Source: Bacillus glycinifermentans
Lineage (GTDB): Bacteria > Bacillota > Bacilli > Bacillales > Bacillaceae
DNA length: 64,000 nucleotides
Direction of reading: 5' to 3'
Assembly (NCBI RefSeq): GCF_001042475.2
Contig: NZ_LECW02000026.1
Location: 54,001 to 118,000 of the forward strand
How positions within the stretch are numbered: the stretch's first letter is position 1; every line of letters begins with the position of its first letter. Below are positions 52,643 to 63,449 of the stretch, one piece after another. A model generated the notes under the pieces. The model had not been told where the DNA came from. It did not search any database and saw nothing but the letters and a program-made list of their open reading frames with translations. The position numbers and the translations under genes were made by a program.

Positions 52643-52971
52643 CAATGAGTGTAACGCAGCAAATGATCACGATTGCTATGGTTGTGCTAGGCACAATGCT
52701 GACGAGGTTTCTTCCATTTATGATTTTCCCATCGGGCAAACCGACGCCGAAGTATATACAATATCTCGGCAAAGCGCTGCCATCAGCGGTCATCGGGCTT
52801 TTGGTCATTTATTGTTTTAAGGATGTGAGTTTACTTTCCGGCAGCCGCGGCATCCCTGAATTTATTGCAGTAGCGGCAGTTGCGCTGCTTCACTTTTGGA
52901 AGAAAAATATGCTCCTTTCCATAGCAGGGGGAACGATCACCTACATGATGTTAGTGCAATGGGTTTTTTAA
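52639..52971 (+). CDS. azlD: AzlD-family amino-acid exporter, small subunit
   Basis: A 110-residue membrane protein with three or four helices, beginning [33 protein letters not shown], typical of AzlD. Its ATG overlaps the azlC stop (ATGA), showing translational coupling. Confidence 0.9.
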   Translation: MTMSVTQQMITIAMVVLGTMLTRFLPFMIFPSGKPTPKYIQYLGKALPSAVIGLLVIYCFKDVSLLSGSRGIPEFIAVAAVALLHFWKKNMLLSIAGGTITYMMLVQWVF

Positions 52972-53001
52972 TTCCGCTTTTATTCGAAGGAGGAGCCGGC
53001 A

Positions 53002-53457
53002 ATGAAGAAGAAAATTGACGAGGTCAACATTTACGAAAAACACTATCAACAAATTTATAAACATGTAAAGAACGATCCGTATGCACAATCGCTGGGAATT
53101 CAGCTGACAACATTTGAAGCAGGCTTTGCGGAAGCAATGCTTGAAGTAAGAAGCCATATGGTAAATGCATATGGGACTGTTCACGGGGCAGTGCTATACG
53201 CATTAGCAGATCATGCTTTTTCGGCAGCGTGCAATGCATACGGAAAAACATCATTAGGACTCTCGACAACCATCCAGTTTATTGAATCAGCTAAACCAGG
53301 GGACAAGATCGTTGCCCGCGCGACAGAAGTCAAGCGAAACTTTCGCACAGGTTTTTATCGAATCGACATCTTACATGGTGAAAATCTGATCGCAACCATG
53401 GAAGCAGTGTCTTATCGCAAGAATCATTATTTTATTGAACACGATGAAAATGATTAA
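53002..53457 (+). CDS. PaaI-type hotdog-fold thioesterase
   Basis: A 151-residue single hotdog domain. The motif VHGAVLYALADHAFSAACNAYG matches PaaI/YdiI thioesterases, with the catalytic Asp in ALADHA and His in HGAV. It hydrolyses acyl-CoA of unknown identity. GGAGGAG precedes ATG 53002. It follows azlD by 30 bases and may share its transcript. Confidence 0.88.
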   Translation: MKKKIDEVNIYEKHYQQIYKHVKNDPYAQSLGIQLTTFEAGFAEAMLEVRSHMVNAYGTVHGAVLYALADHAFSAACNAYGKTSLGLSTTIQFIESAKPGDKIVARATEVKRNFRTGFYRIDILHGENLIATMEAVSYRKNHYFIEHDEND

Positions 53458-53770
53458 CTTGTCTTGTGGATAGTCAGTGACCGGAGTCGGCTTGCCATTA
53501 CTGGCAATTGCAGCAATTGTATTGCGACCCTTTCTTTGAGAATAGAAGAAAAGAGATATATAGCAGAGTATTGTTATGATTTTCAGTAATCATACTCAAG
53601 AAGAGGAGGCATGTTCATTAGAATATGCCTCTTTTTTTATTGAAGCAAGTGTTCCACAAATGAAATTGATTCGTTCCGATAAGAATTGTTAATTTTATAG
53701 AATGTTTTTCATCTTGTGTATTTTTTTAACAACCAATTTATGTTACGCTGGTAATGACAAAAAATGAGTA
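53458..53770. other. Intergenic region with terminator
   Basis: A terminator lies at 53601-53638 (GAGGCAT…ATGCCTC then TTTTTTT). The stretch upstream of it has no gene. The AT-rich stretch downstream is presumably the promoter region of the next gene; I saw no clear boxes. Confidence 0.5.
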
Positions 53771-53785
53771 AAGGAGCCTATGTAC

Positions 53786-54397
53786 ATGAAAGGAAAAGTG
53801 ACATTTTGGTCAATCGCAGCTGTTCTATGTATCTCTCTTTTTGGTTTTAGCGGGACAAGCAAGGTAGAGGCAACAACAACTGTATCAACTCCTGAGACAA
53901 AAGCTCTAACACAAAATGATCTTGATGCTAAAAAAGAAGAGATTGCAAAACAAATCAAAATATATGGCGAAAATGGGGATGAAATTCATCCTTATACTTT
54001 GGAAGAACTGAAAGATATGATTAAACTCGAAGAGGAACAATCTGAAGACACTCCAATAAAGGTGATGTATAAAACATTTACGTCACCTGCCTTTAACTTT
54101 AATTATAATTACTGGCTCGGCAAGGGCTCATACGGTCAAGCGTTTAAAAATCCAAGAACCCTTCTTGTCACTCCACAAGGTACGGCTAAACCATTTTCGA
54201 TAATTGTAGCATATGATAAAAACGGGGGACCGGGAAGCCGAGCAAAAAAAGTCTCGTTACCGGGTGGATGGAAAGGTGAAATGCATTACAATATGACTGA
54301 CTTAAAAAGAGGTAAAAAGTATCGCTTCAAATTTGTGAATGATGGAAGCTCGAGCACAAATGTTAAAATAAAGAAAGTCTCTTTATGGTACGATTAA
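53786..54397 (+). CDS. Secreted protein of unknown function
   Basis: A 203-residue preprotein. Signal peptide KGKVTFWSIAAVLCISLFGFSGTSKVEA (cleavage near residue 28). A charged helical stretch follows (DLDAKKEEIAKQIKIYGENGDE), then a ~115-residue beta-rich C-terminal domain (YNYWLGKGSYGQAF, LLVTPQGTAKPFSIIVAYD, LKRGKKYRFKFVNDGSSSTNVKIKKVSLWYD) that resembles a small sugar-binding or protease-pro-type beta sandwich. AAGGAG is 9 bases before ATG 53786. No recognised family. Confidence 0.7.
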   Translation: MKGKVTFWSIAAVLCISLFGFSGTSKVEATTTVSTPETKALTQNDLDAKKEEIAKQIKIYGENGDEIHPYTLEELKDMIKLEEEQSEDTPIKVMYKTFTSPAFNFNYNYWLGKGSYGQAFKNPRTLLVTPQGTAKPFSIIVAYDKNGGPGSRAKKVSLPGGWKGEMHYNMTDLKRGKKYRFKFVNDGSSSTNVKIKKVSLWYD

Positions 54398-54589
54398 TTC
54401 TTTTAATCTTAATGAAAAGCAGGCCATCATAGCCTGCTTTTTTTCTTGCTTTAAGCTTTTCAAATGCTCTTGCTGTTCTTTTTCTAGTACTTTAATATCC
54501 TTTTCGTATTTTTCTTTTGCTTCTTCAGGTAAATTTTCATTTGAATATTCCCAAAGTTTTGCCTTACTTTTTGTTTTATCGATACCCAT
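54383..54589 (-). CDS. Doubtful 68-residue charged ORF
   Basis: The frame MGIDKTKSKAKLWEYSNENLPEEAKEKYEKDIKVLEKEQQ looks like a protein (amphipathic coiled coil), but its 3' part runs through the terminator of the neighbouring gene and no good ribosome site precedes it. It is probably the remnant of a longer gene. Confidence 0.3.
   Translation of the reverse strand: MGIDKTKSKAKLWEYSNENLPEEAKEKYEKDIKVLEKEQQEHLKSLKQEKKQAMMACFSLRLKELIVP
54415..54444 (+). terminator. Terminator after the secreted-protein gene
   Basis: AGCAGGC/GCCTGCT hairpin followed by seven Ts. Confidence 0.85.
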
Positions 54590-54768
54590 TGATATAGTTG
54601 GATCTGTCTCTATAATTTGATAACCCCTGCTTATGTCACTATGGCAGTTGATTTAAGAAGGAACTAAAAAGGCCTGACTAGTATTACAATCATAGCTGTA
54701 AACAATTAAGTGACTCTGCAGAAAAGCATATTAGTTTTTCTATCTAAGTCACAAGGAGGAGATTAATT

Positions 54769-55020
54769 TTGAATGAATATATAGAACAAACAACTGCAGA
54801 TATTGCAAAGGAGTCCATATCAAGCATGATAGGAGATATTCTTGTTGATGCACCAAGTTTCACTTGGCCTCAGATTTCAGGAGCAGTTCAAAGTTATAAA
54901 CGTGCCCGTTTTGAAAAAAACAGCAAAACATTCACAGAAGAATTGCATTCTAAAATTGAGGAAGTCCGTTTAAACCTAGAATTGAAGACATTTAAACAAG
55001 AGGTAGATTTATATGCCTAA
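54769..55020 (+). CDS. Small unknown protein overlapping the WYL regulator gene
   Basis: An 83-residue protein starting at TTG 54769 with AAGGAGG 9 bases upstream. The sequence (SMIGDILVDAPSFTWPQISGAVQSYKRARFEKNSKTFTEELHSKIEEVRLNLE) resembles the N-terminal portion of Firmicute proteins of ~200 residues with a helix-glycine segment followed by a YQQKRFERN-type motif, some of which lie in defence or mobile islands. It ends by overlapping the next start codon (ATGCCTAA), so the two are translationally coupled. It could be a truncated member of that family; function unknown. Confidence 0.6.
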   Translation: MNEYIEQTTADIAKESISSMIGDILVDAPSFTWPQISGAVQSYKRARFEKNSKTFTEELHSKIEEVRLNLELKTFKQEVDLYA

Positions 55021-55975
55021 AATGGACAATATGCTAGCAATTCTTTGGATGCTTAGTTCAGGTGAAAAAATTACTGCCAAACAAATTTCAGAAAAGTTAG
55101 AGATAAATATAAGAACTGTATATCGTTATATTGATACACTTTCAACAAGTGGTGTACCTATCATTTCAGACCCGGGACATAACGGGGGGTACACTTTATT
55201 GAACAATTTTATTGAAGCTCCTCTTTTTTTTGATGTTGAGGAGCAAATCTCACTATTTCACGCTGCTGTTTTTGCAGAAGAAGCCGGATATTATGGAGGA
55301 GAAGTACTTAATAGGGCTGTTTCAAAGCTGAGTAAATATTCAAATCAAGAGCAGAAAACAAAGATAAACCAACATTTAATCAGTCTTGAAGTAATAAGTC
55401 GATTAAGTTCCTTCTCGATGGAACCTTTCTTAAAGGAGTTGGAGCTGGCCGTAGCTGGCGGATACTCTGTAAAAATTCTATACCATAAAATTGGCGAAGA
55501 GCAATCAAGTAATAGATTGGTTGATCCGTACAGAATGATTTATTGGAATCATAAGTGGTATGTGATTGGATTTTGTCATCTTAGAAAGGATATCCGCAGT
55601 TTTAGAGTAGATCGAATTGAAAGTCTAAAGCTAACCGAAAATAGGTTTAACCGGCCAGAGAAATTTTCAGCACGTGACTTTTTTATGAAAAACCTCCTTC
55701 CGACAATAGAAGATAAGGAAGGGATTATCCCTTTGGTTATTAACGGGAATACAAGAGCGTTGGATGATATTTGCCAACATTGGTTTTTAGGACATTATTT
55801 GCAAGAAAGGACTTCAAATCAAGCGGTATTTCTTCTTGAAAAAAATATGATACATACATATGTACCTCATTTACTTTTACCGTACGGTAAATCAATTCGA
55901 GTTATTGAGCCAATAAGTCTTAAGAAAAGACTTATCGAAGTTCTGTCGGAATTAATAAAATTTCATCAAGCATGA
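55013..55975 (+). CDS. WYL-domain transcriptional regulator (YafY/DeoR type)
   Basis: A 320-residue regulator. N-terminal HTH_11 (MLSSGEKITAKQISEKLEINIRTVYRYIDTLSTSGVPI). The WYL domain occupies about residues 135-220 (VKILYHK, RLVDPYRMIYWNHKWYVIGFCHLRKDIRSFRVDRI), followed by a C-terminal extension (WCX) domain. WYL domains bind ligands such as nucleic acids or small molecules and occur often near defence genes. The first codons overlap the preceding small ORF. The downstream gene is a DJ-1/PfpI protein, a frequent partner of such regulators. Confidence 0.88.
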   Translation: MPKMDNMLAILWMLSSGEKITAKQISEKLEINIRTVYRYIDTLSTSGVPIISDPGHNGGYTLLNNFIEAPLFFDVEEQISLFHAAVFAEEAGYYGGEVLNRAVSKLSKYSNQEQKTKINQHLISLEVISRLSSFSMEPFLKELELAVAGGYSVKILYHKIGEEQSSNRLVDPYRMIYWNHKWYVIGFCHLRKDIRSFRVDRIESLKLTENRFNRPEKFSARDFFMKNLLPTIEDKEGIIPLVINGNTRALDDICQHWFLGHYLQERTSNQAVFLLEKNMIHTYVPHLLLPYGKSIRVIEPISLKKRLIEVLSELIKFHQA

Positions 55976-56010
55976 TAACTTCCCTGACGTTAACTGTCAG
56001 GGAAGTTATA
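55974..56010. terminator. Hairpin between the WYL gene and the DJ-1 gene
   Basis: ATAACTTCCCTGAC/GTCAGGGAAGTTAT, a perfect 14-bp stem without a T run on this strand. Confidence 0.6.
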
Positions 56011-56050
56011 TTATGATAGGTTATATCAATTGTAATGGGAGTGTTATTGA

Positions 56051-56683
56051 GTGCAAACAAAAAAAGTCTATCTTTATGTATTTCATACAATGTCAGACTG
56101 GGAATACGGATATTTAATTGCTGAACTAAACACAGGAAGATATTTCAAAAAAGGTTTAGCCCCTTTAAAAGTGGTTACAGTAGGAGCTAAGAAAGAAATG
56201 ATTACGACGATGGGGGGACTGAACATAACGCCAGATATTTCCCTTGATGAGTGTACTTTTGGGAGTAAAGATCTTGTCATTTTACCTGGAGGGAATACTT
56301 GGGGAGAAAGTATTCATCAACCTCTTTTGAAAAAAATCGGCCAAGCTTTAAAGCTTGGCACTATTGTTGCTGCAATTTGCGGTGCAACTGAGGGCCTCGC
56401 GAATATTGGATACCTAGATTCCAGAAAACATCCAAGCAACAGCTTAGAGTATATTAAAATGGTCTGTCCTCATTATAAAGGAGAAAGATTTTATGAGATG
56501 AAACCTGCAGTATCTGACGAGAATTTGGTGACAGCATCAGGAGTAGCTCCTCTGGAATTTGCGATAGAAGTCCTGAAAAAATTAGATGTGTTTGCACCAG
56601 ATACATTAGATTCATGGTATAACCTAAATAAAACTCATAAACCTGAATACTTCTTTCAGTTAATGAATTCAATCAATAGATGA
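56051..56683 (+). CDS. DJ-1/PfpI family protein (YoaZ-like)
   Basis: A 210-residue class I glutamine-amidotransferase-fold protein. Nucleophile Cys lies in VAAICGATEGLA (about residue 117), with preceding VILPGGNTWGES. Such proteins act as glyoxalase III, protein deglycase-like or stress proteins; the exact reaction is not predictable. The start is GTG 56051 with a weak ribosome site. It follows the WYL regulator by 75 bases. Confidence 0.85.
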   Translation: MQTKKVYLYVFHTMSDWEYGYLIAELNTGRYFKKGLAPLKVVTVGAKKEMITTMGGLNITPDISLDECTFGSKDLVILPGGNTWGESIHQPLLKKIGQALKLGTIVAAICGATEGLANIGYLDSRKHPSNSLEYIKMVCPHYKGERFYEMKPAVSDENLVTASGVAPLEFAIEVLKKLDVFAPDTLDSWYNLNKTHKPEYFFQLMNSINR

Positions 56684-56738
56684 GCTGAAAAAATCAACTT
56701 AGTATAATAATCACCATGCTTTAGGCGATATCAAAGCA

Positions 56739-56767
56739 GGCTGCCGATGTTCCCGGCAGTCTTTTTT
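56739..56767 (+). terminator. Terminator after the DJ-1 gene
   Basis: GGCTGCCG…CGGCAGTC hairpin followed by six Ts. Confidence 0.85.
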
Positions 56768-56912
56768 GATTTTTCTCTAAGTTATCCAAAAATTACATGA
56801 AATAAAAAATCCTTGTAGGAAAAAACATGCTTCTTTTTTGTACTTACCGCATGCCAGCGAAAACCTTTGGAGATGACCTTTCATTTATGACTTATGACTT
56901 TACATAATATCA

Positions 56913-56948
56913 TTGCTTCTGCCTAACATATAAGTATATAATTATATA
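56913..56948 (+). promoter_or_regulatory. arsR promoter and operator
   Basis: TTGCTT (56913-56918), 18 bp, TATAAT (56937-56942). The -10 lies within the perfect 14-bp palindrome TATATAATTATATA (56935-56948), which is the usual position for the ArsR operator. Confidence 0.72.
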
Positions 56949-56975
56949 GCAATATTCAAACTGGAGGAGTATCAA

Positions 56976-57323
56976 GTGAATAAAACAATTATAGAGATTG
57001 ATAAGGCGGCAGAAGGATTAAAATTGCTCGGGGATAAAACACGATTAACGATGGCGGCTATTCTAAAACAGCGTGAATGTTGTGTTTGTGAATTTCTCGA
57101 GGTGTTTACCATGAGTCAGCCGTCCATTAGCCAACATCTTCGCAAACTCAAGAATGCAGGATTATTGAACGAAGAAAAAAGAGGGCAGTGGGTTTATTAT
57201 TCTTTAAATCCGAAAAGCGAATTTTTCGAATTAATCGATGAGTTGTTAAAGCATATACCAGACCAAACAGAGCAAATCAAAAAAATAAATGCAAGCAAGG
57301 TTACAGCTCGTTGTGACTGCTAA
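56976..57323 (+). CDS. arsR: Arsenic-responsive repressor ArsR
   Basis: A 115-residue ArsR/SmtB winged-HTH repressor. The metalloid-binding cysteines are in QRECCVCEFLEV on the sensing helix, with the recognition helix SQPSISQHLRKLKNAGLL. The C-terminus carries another Cys pair (TARCDC). As(III) binding would release it from DNA. The start is GTG 56976, with GGAGGAG upstream. It is the first gene of arsR-acr3-arsC. Confidence 0.94.
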   Translation: MNKTIIEIDKAAEGLKLLGDKTRLTMAAILKQRECCVCEFLEVFTMSQPSISQHLRKLKNAGLLNEEKRGQWVYYSLNPKSEFFELIDELLKHIPDQTEQIKKINASKVTARCDC

Positions 57324-57350
57324 TAACAGTAGCGGAGGGGGCTTGAGAAA

Positions 57351-58412
57351 ATGAGTCATACAGAAAAAAAGCGATTGTCTTTTCTTGACCGCTATTTAAC
57401 ACTTTGGATTTTCCTTGCCATGGCGATCGGAACAGGGACAGGGTTTGTCTTTCCCAATTTCGCAGACCGACTACACCATTGGCAAATAGGAACAACATCT
57501 ATACCACTTGCGATTGGCTTAATTTTGATGATGTATCCTCCGCTTGCCAAAGTGCGCTATGAAGAAATGGGAAGAGTTTTTACAGATATCAAAATCCTTT
57601 TGTTATCGCTTGTACAAAACTGGATTATTGGTCCGATTCTCATGTTCTTATTAGCCATTGTATTTTTGCCTGATAAACCAGAGTACATGGTTGGACTCAT
57701 TATGATTGGTTTAGCTCGTTGTATCGCCATGGTTATTGTGTGGAATGATCTAGCGAAAGGCGACACTCAATACGCGGCCGGATTGGTGGCTTTTAACTCT
57801 GTTTTCCAGGTACTGTTTTTTTCAGTTTATGCTTATATCTTTGTAACTGTCATTCCAGAACGGCTTGGTCTTGAAGGCGCAATCGTTGATATTACAATGG
57901 GCGAAGTCGCAAAATCTGTATTTATTTACTTAGGTATTCCGTTTCTTGCTGGAATGTTAACACGCTTAATACTTGTTAAAGCAAAGGGCAGACAATGGTA
58001 TGAAAAAGGATTCATTCCAAAAATCAGCCCGGTTACGCTTATCGCTTTGCTGTTTACCATTATCGTAATGTTCTCCTTAAAGGGAGATATGATTGTAAGC
58101 TTGCCGCTGGATGTAGTCCGGGTTGCGATTCCGTTACTCATTTACTTTGTCGTGATGTTTTTTGTTTCGTTTTTCTTAGGAAAGAAATTCGGGTCAAACT
58201 ATGGGGTTGCCGCAACATTGGCCTTTACAGCAGGCAGTAATAACTTTGAGTTAGCAATTGCAGTGGCTGTCGGTGTATTCGGCATTCACTCGGGTGCTGC
58301 ATTTGCAGCGGTTATCGGCCCTTTAGTTGAGGTACCGGTTATGATCGGATTGGTGAACGTTGCTCTTTGGCTGCGCAAGAAATACTATGGTTCAAATGTC
58401 AAAGGACAATAA
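57351..58412 (+). CDS. acr3: Arsenite efflux permease Acr3 family
   Basis: A 353-residue carrier with ten predicted helices that exports As(III). It has [21 protein letters not shown] at the start and the conserved [19 protein letters not shown] (with the essential Cys) near residue 125, and ends in the [25 protein letters not shown] region. It is the Acr3 type, the same as B. subtilis ArsB (YqcL). GGAGGGG precedes ATG 57351. Confidence 0.94.
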   Translation: MSHTEKKRLSFLDRYLTLWIFLAMAIGTGTGFVFPNFADRLHHWQIGTTSIPLAIGLILMMYPPLAKVRYEEMGRVFTDIKILLLSLVQNWIIGPILMFLLAIVFLPDKPEYMVGLIMIGLARCIAMVIVWNDLAKGDTQYAAGLVAFNSVFQVLFFSVYAYIFVTVIPERLGLEGAIVDITMGEVAKSVFIYLGIPFLAGMLTRLILVKAKGRQWYEKGFIPKISPVTLIALLFTIIVMFSLKGDMIVSLPLDVVRVAIPLLIYFVVMFFVSFFLGKKFGSNYGVAATLAFTAGSNNFELAIAVAVGVFGIHSGAAFAAVIGPLVEVPVMIGLVNVALWLRKKYYGSNVKGQ

Positions 58413-58424
58413 GCGAAAGGTTGG

Positions 58425-58859
58425 ATGAAAAAAATGAGCAAAGAAAAAAAGACGATTTACTTCTTGTGTACAGGGAATTCTTGTCGAAGTCAAATGGCAG
58501 AAGGGTTTGGCAAAAAATATTTAGGCGATGAATACAATGTTTTTTCGGCTGGAATTGAGGCCCATGGTTTAAATCCGAATGCCGTAAAGGCAATGAAGGA
58601 AGCAGGAATAGATATTTCAAACCAAACTTCAGATATGATTGATCCTCAAATTTTAAACAAGGCTGATTTTGTCGTTACATTATGTGGCGATGCCAACGAT
58701 AAATGCCCAATGACGCCCCCGCACGTCAAACGTGATCATTGGGGATTCGATGATCCAGCCAAAGCAACAGGAACTGAAAAAGAGAGATGGGCTGTATTCA
58801 AGCGGGTTCGAGATCAAATTGAAGAAAGAATCAAACGGTTTGCGACCGAGGGAAAATAA
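58425..58859 (+). CDS. arsC: Arsenate reductase, thioredoxin-coupled
   Basis: A 144-residue low-molecular-weight-phosphatase-fold enzyme. P-loop [14 protein letters not shown] holds the nucleophile Cys, and [17 protein letters not shown] holds the two shuttle cysteines. It reduces As(V) to As(III) for export by Acr3. It lies 12 bases after acr3. Confidence 0.95.
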   Translation: MKKMSKEKKTIYFLCTGNSCRSQMAEGFGKKYLGDEYNVFSAGIEAHGLNPNAVKAMKEAGIDISNQTSDMIDPQILNKADFVVTLCGDANDKCPMTPPHVKRDHWGFDDPAKATGTEKERWAVFKRVRDQIEERIKRFATEGK

Positions 58860-58861
58860 AA

Positions 58862-58900
58862 AAATGAAAGGTCCTTCAAAACAGAAGGGCCCTTCATTTG
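58862..58900. terminator. Terminator at the end of the ars operon
   Basis: AATGAAAGGTCCTTC…GAAGGGCCCTTCATT hairpin, between convergent genes. Confidence 0.75.
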
Positions 58901-58903
58901 GTT

Positions 58904-59281
58904 TTACAACAACTTTTCCATTGCCATCACATCAACATACTGTCCATCTAGAATTCCTTGATTTTTAAAGATACCAACTTGCCTGTAGCCCATTTTTTTG
59001 TATAAACTTTGTCCGAGTCCGTTAAGGGAAACGTCTAGGACGATTTTATAAAATTCATTTTCTTTAGCTGTCTTTTCGAGTGCTTTAAGAAGTAAGCTGC
59101 CCACTCCTTTTCCGCGAAATGAACGGTCAACATAGACAGAAAGGTCAGCAACGCCTTTATAAACACAACGGTGGGAGTAAGGGTTTAAGGAAGCCCAACC
59201 CGCAATTTCTTCTTTTGATTCGGCTACAAGGATAGAATAACGTCCTTGATGTTCCTGAAACCATGTTTCAATATAGTTCAT
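58904..59281 (-). pseudogene. GNAT acetyltransferase (ArsN/phosphinothricin-acetyltransferase type), 5' truncated
   Basis: From ATG 59281 the frame gives ETWFQEHQGRYSILVAES, WASLNPYSHRCVYKGVADLSVYVDRSFRGKGVGSLLLKALEK and YKKMGYRQVGIFKNQG, the C-terminal three quarters of an N-acyltransferase. The first ~40 residues of the family are missing and are replaced by a sequence that forms the 59313-59345 hairpin. Acetyl-CoA loop RGKGVGS is intact. Such enzymes accompany ars operons (ArsN). It may be inactive. Confidence 0.7.
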
Positions 59282-59299
59282 ATCCTTGACTAAGGATAG

Positions 59300-62098
<2,799 letters not shown>

Positions 62099-62186
62099 CT
62101 GTCTATTGCACGTAGAAATCATCAATAGTCTTATTCAATAAACGAAAGACGAAAGACAATAGTCAACGAATAAATATCACTCATAA

Positions 62187-62215
62187 AAAGAACTCTCCAG
62201 ATTCGGAGGGTTCTT
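62187..62215 (+). terminator. Terminator after rph
   Basis: AAGAACTCTCC…GGAGGGTTCTT hairpin followed by a T-rich tail. Confidence 0.8.
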
Positions 62216-62408
62216 ACATTTTTATCCGCGTGTTTGCGGGCGGTGTCAGCTGCACTGATATTACCGCTAAAATGATGATGGTTGGATCTAAGGCTTGAGA
62301 AGAAAACAAGAACACCATAACGATTAGTAAGTTGACGACAGCTCAGGAGCATTCACAGAAGGGAACACATGCGAAAACGGCGCAATCGTTTCATATGGAG
62401 GGATATAT

Positions 62409-63270
62409 TTGAATAAACAGGATTATTTAAATGATGCAACTGCAAATATGATAAAAATTATTAAAGGCATAAACTTTGAGAATATCGAAACAACAAAAGA
62501 AGTCATTTTTAGAATACTTTACTTTTTTAAAAAGTTTATCTTCGTTAAAGATTCCGGTTGATAATGAATATTCTGATACAGGATCGGAAAGACAAAAGGA
62601 ACTCTCCAAATCCGTTGAGGAAATTAATGAGACTGAACCAAGGAAAAACTGTTATGAACTAAAAAGAAATTTAAAAAGAGGTAAATTAGATGAAATTGGT
62701 TTATATGTTCCTGAAACTATAATAAGGAGATATGGATTTGAAGAAGGGGATTTAATTTCAGCAGATCATATTTAGTGGCTTCTGAATACTTTGAAAATGG
62801 AGTGGTCAAAGATATTAAATGTAATGGTGTACCACATACCTTTCTTATAGATGACGAAACAAGAATAAAAGACGAGCTTAAACCAGGAGAAATAGTGGAT
62901 ATAGCCTATAATAAAAATAATCTAAATGAGTATAGAGTGATTTGGAAACACAATATAAATCGCTCTCAACATATCACTCCTTTACCTACTTCATACTATA
63001 AAAATAAAACTTCAAAATCAGAGACATCAGAAGTGTTGGAAACTGATGAATTACAAGGGAAAAAGATTTTACTTTTAGGTGGACAAGGTAAGACAGAATT
63101 TGAAAAAGCAATAGCAAACTTAGGGGGAGAACTAATACATGCCGATGGTAGCGAACCAAGCTGAAAAGGGTAAAGAATTTGCTAAGAAGCATGGAAAACC
63201 ATTTGCTTTTATGGATAGCAGGGGATTAAGCAACTTCCTACAAAAAGTAAAGTCAGTAGTGAACATTTAA
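62409..63270 (+). pseudogene. DUF2325-type protein gene, broken by three frameshifts
   Basis: TTG 62409, with GGAGGG upstream, starts MNKQDYLNDATANMIKIIKGINFENIETTKEVIFRILY, then stops at 62559. The next frame supplies LKSLSSLKIPVDNEYSD…YVPETIIRRYGFEEGDLISADHI, the next ASEYFENGVVKDIKCNG…GKKILLLGGQGKTEFEKAIANLGGELIHADGSE, and the last AEKGKEFAKKHGKPFAFMDSRGLSNFL to a stop at 63268-63270. The C-terminal LLLGGQGK…GGELIHAD and KKHGKPFAFMDSRG segments fit DUF2325. Restored length is about 285 residues. It lies just before the SIR2 gene. Confidence 0.7.
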
Positions 63271-63310
63271 CAATAAAGGGAACATAGGAGAATGGATAAA
63301 AAGGAAAAGA

Positions 63311-63424
63311 TTTAATCGTTCAGCATAAACTGGTATAATGATATTAGGTGAAACAGCCTAGATCAATTTCTTTTAAAGGTGATCATCTCTTTTATGATAT
63401 AGCTGAGAGTTGATCACCTTTTAA
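63311..63424 (+). promoter_or_regulatory. Promoter and leader hairpin of the SIR2-domain gene
   Basis: TTTAAT (63311-63316), 17 bp, TATAAT (63334-63339) is a likely promoter. The leader then forms a hairpin AAAGGTGATCA/TGATCACCTTT (about 63375-63424) followed by a mixed T/A tract, which could act as an attenuator. Confidence 0.5.
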
Positions 63425-63449
63425 AAAATAAGGGGTTGTATAGAAGCAT

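Noticed and set aside
53601..53638. Possible insertion-sequence end near the GAGGCAT repeat
   Set aside because: The inverted repeat is followed by seven Ts and has no transposase or target duplication, so it is a terminator.
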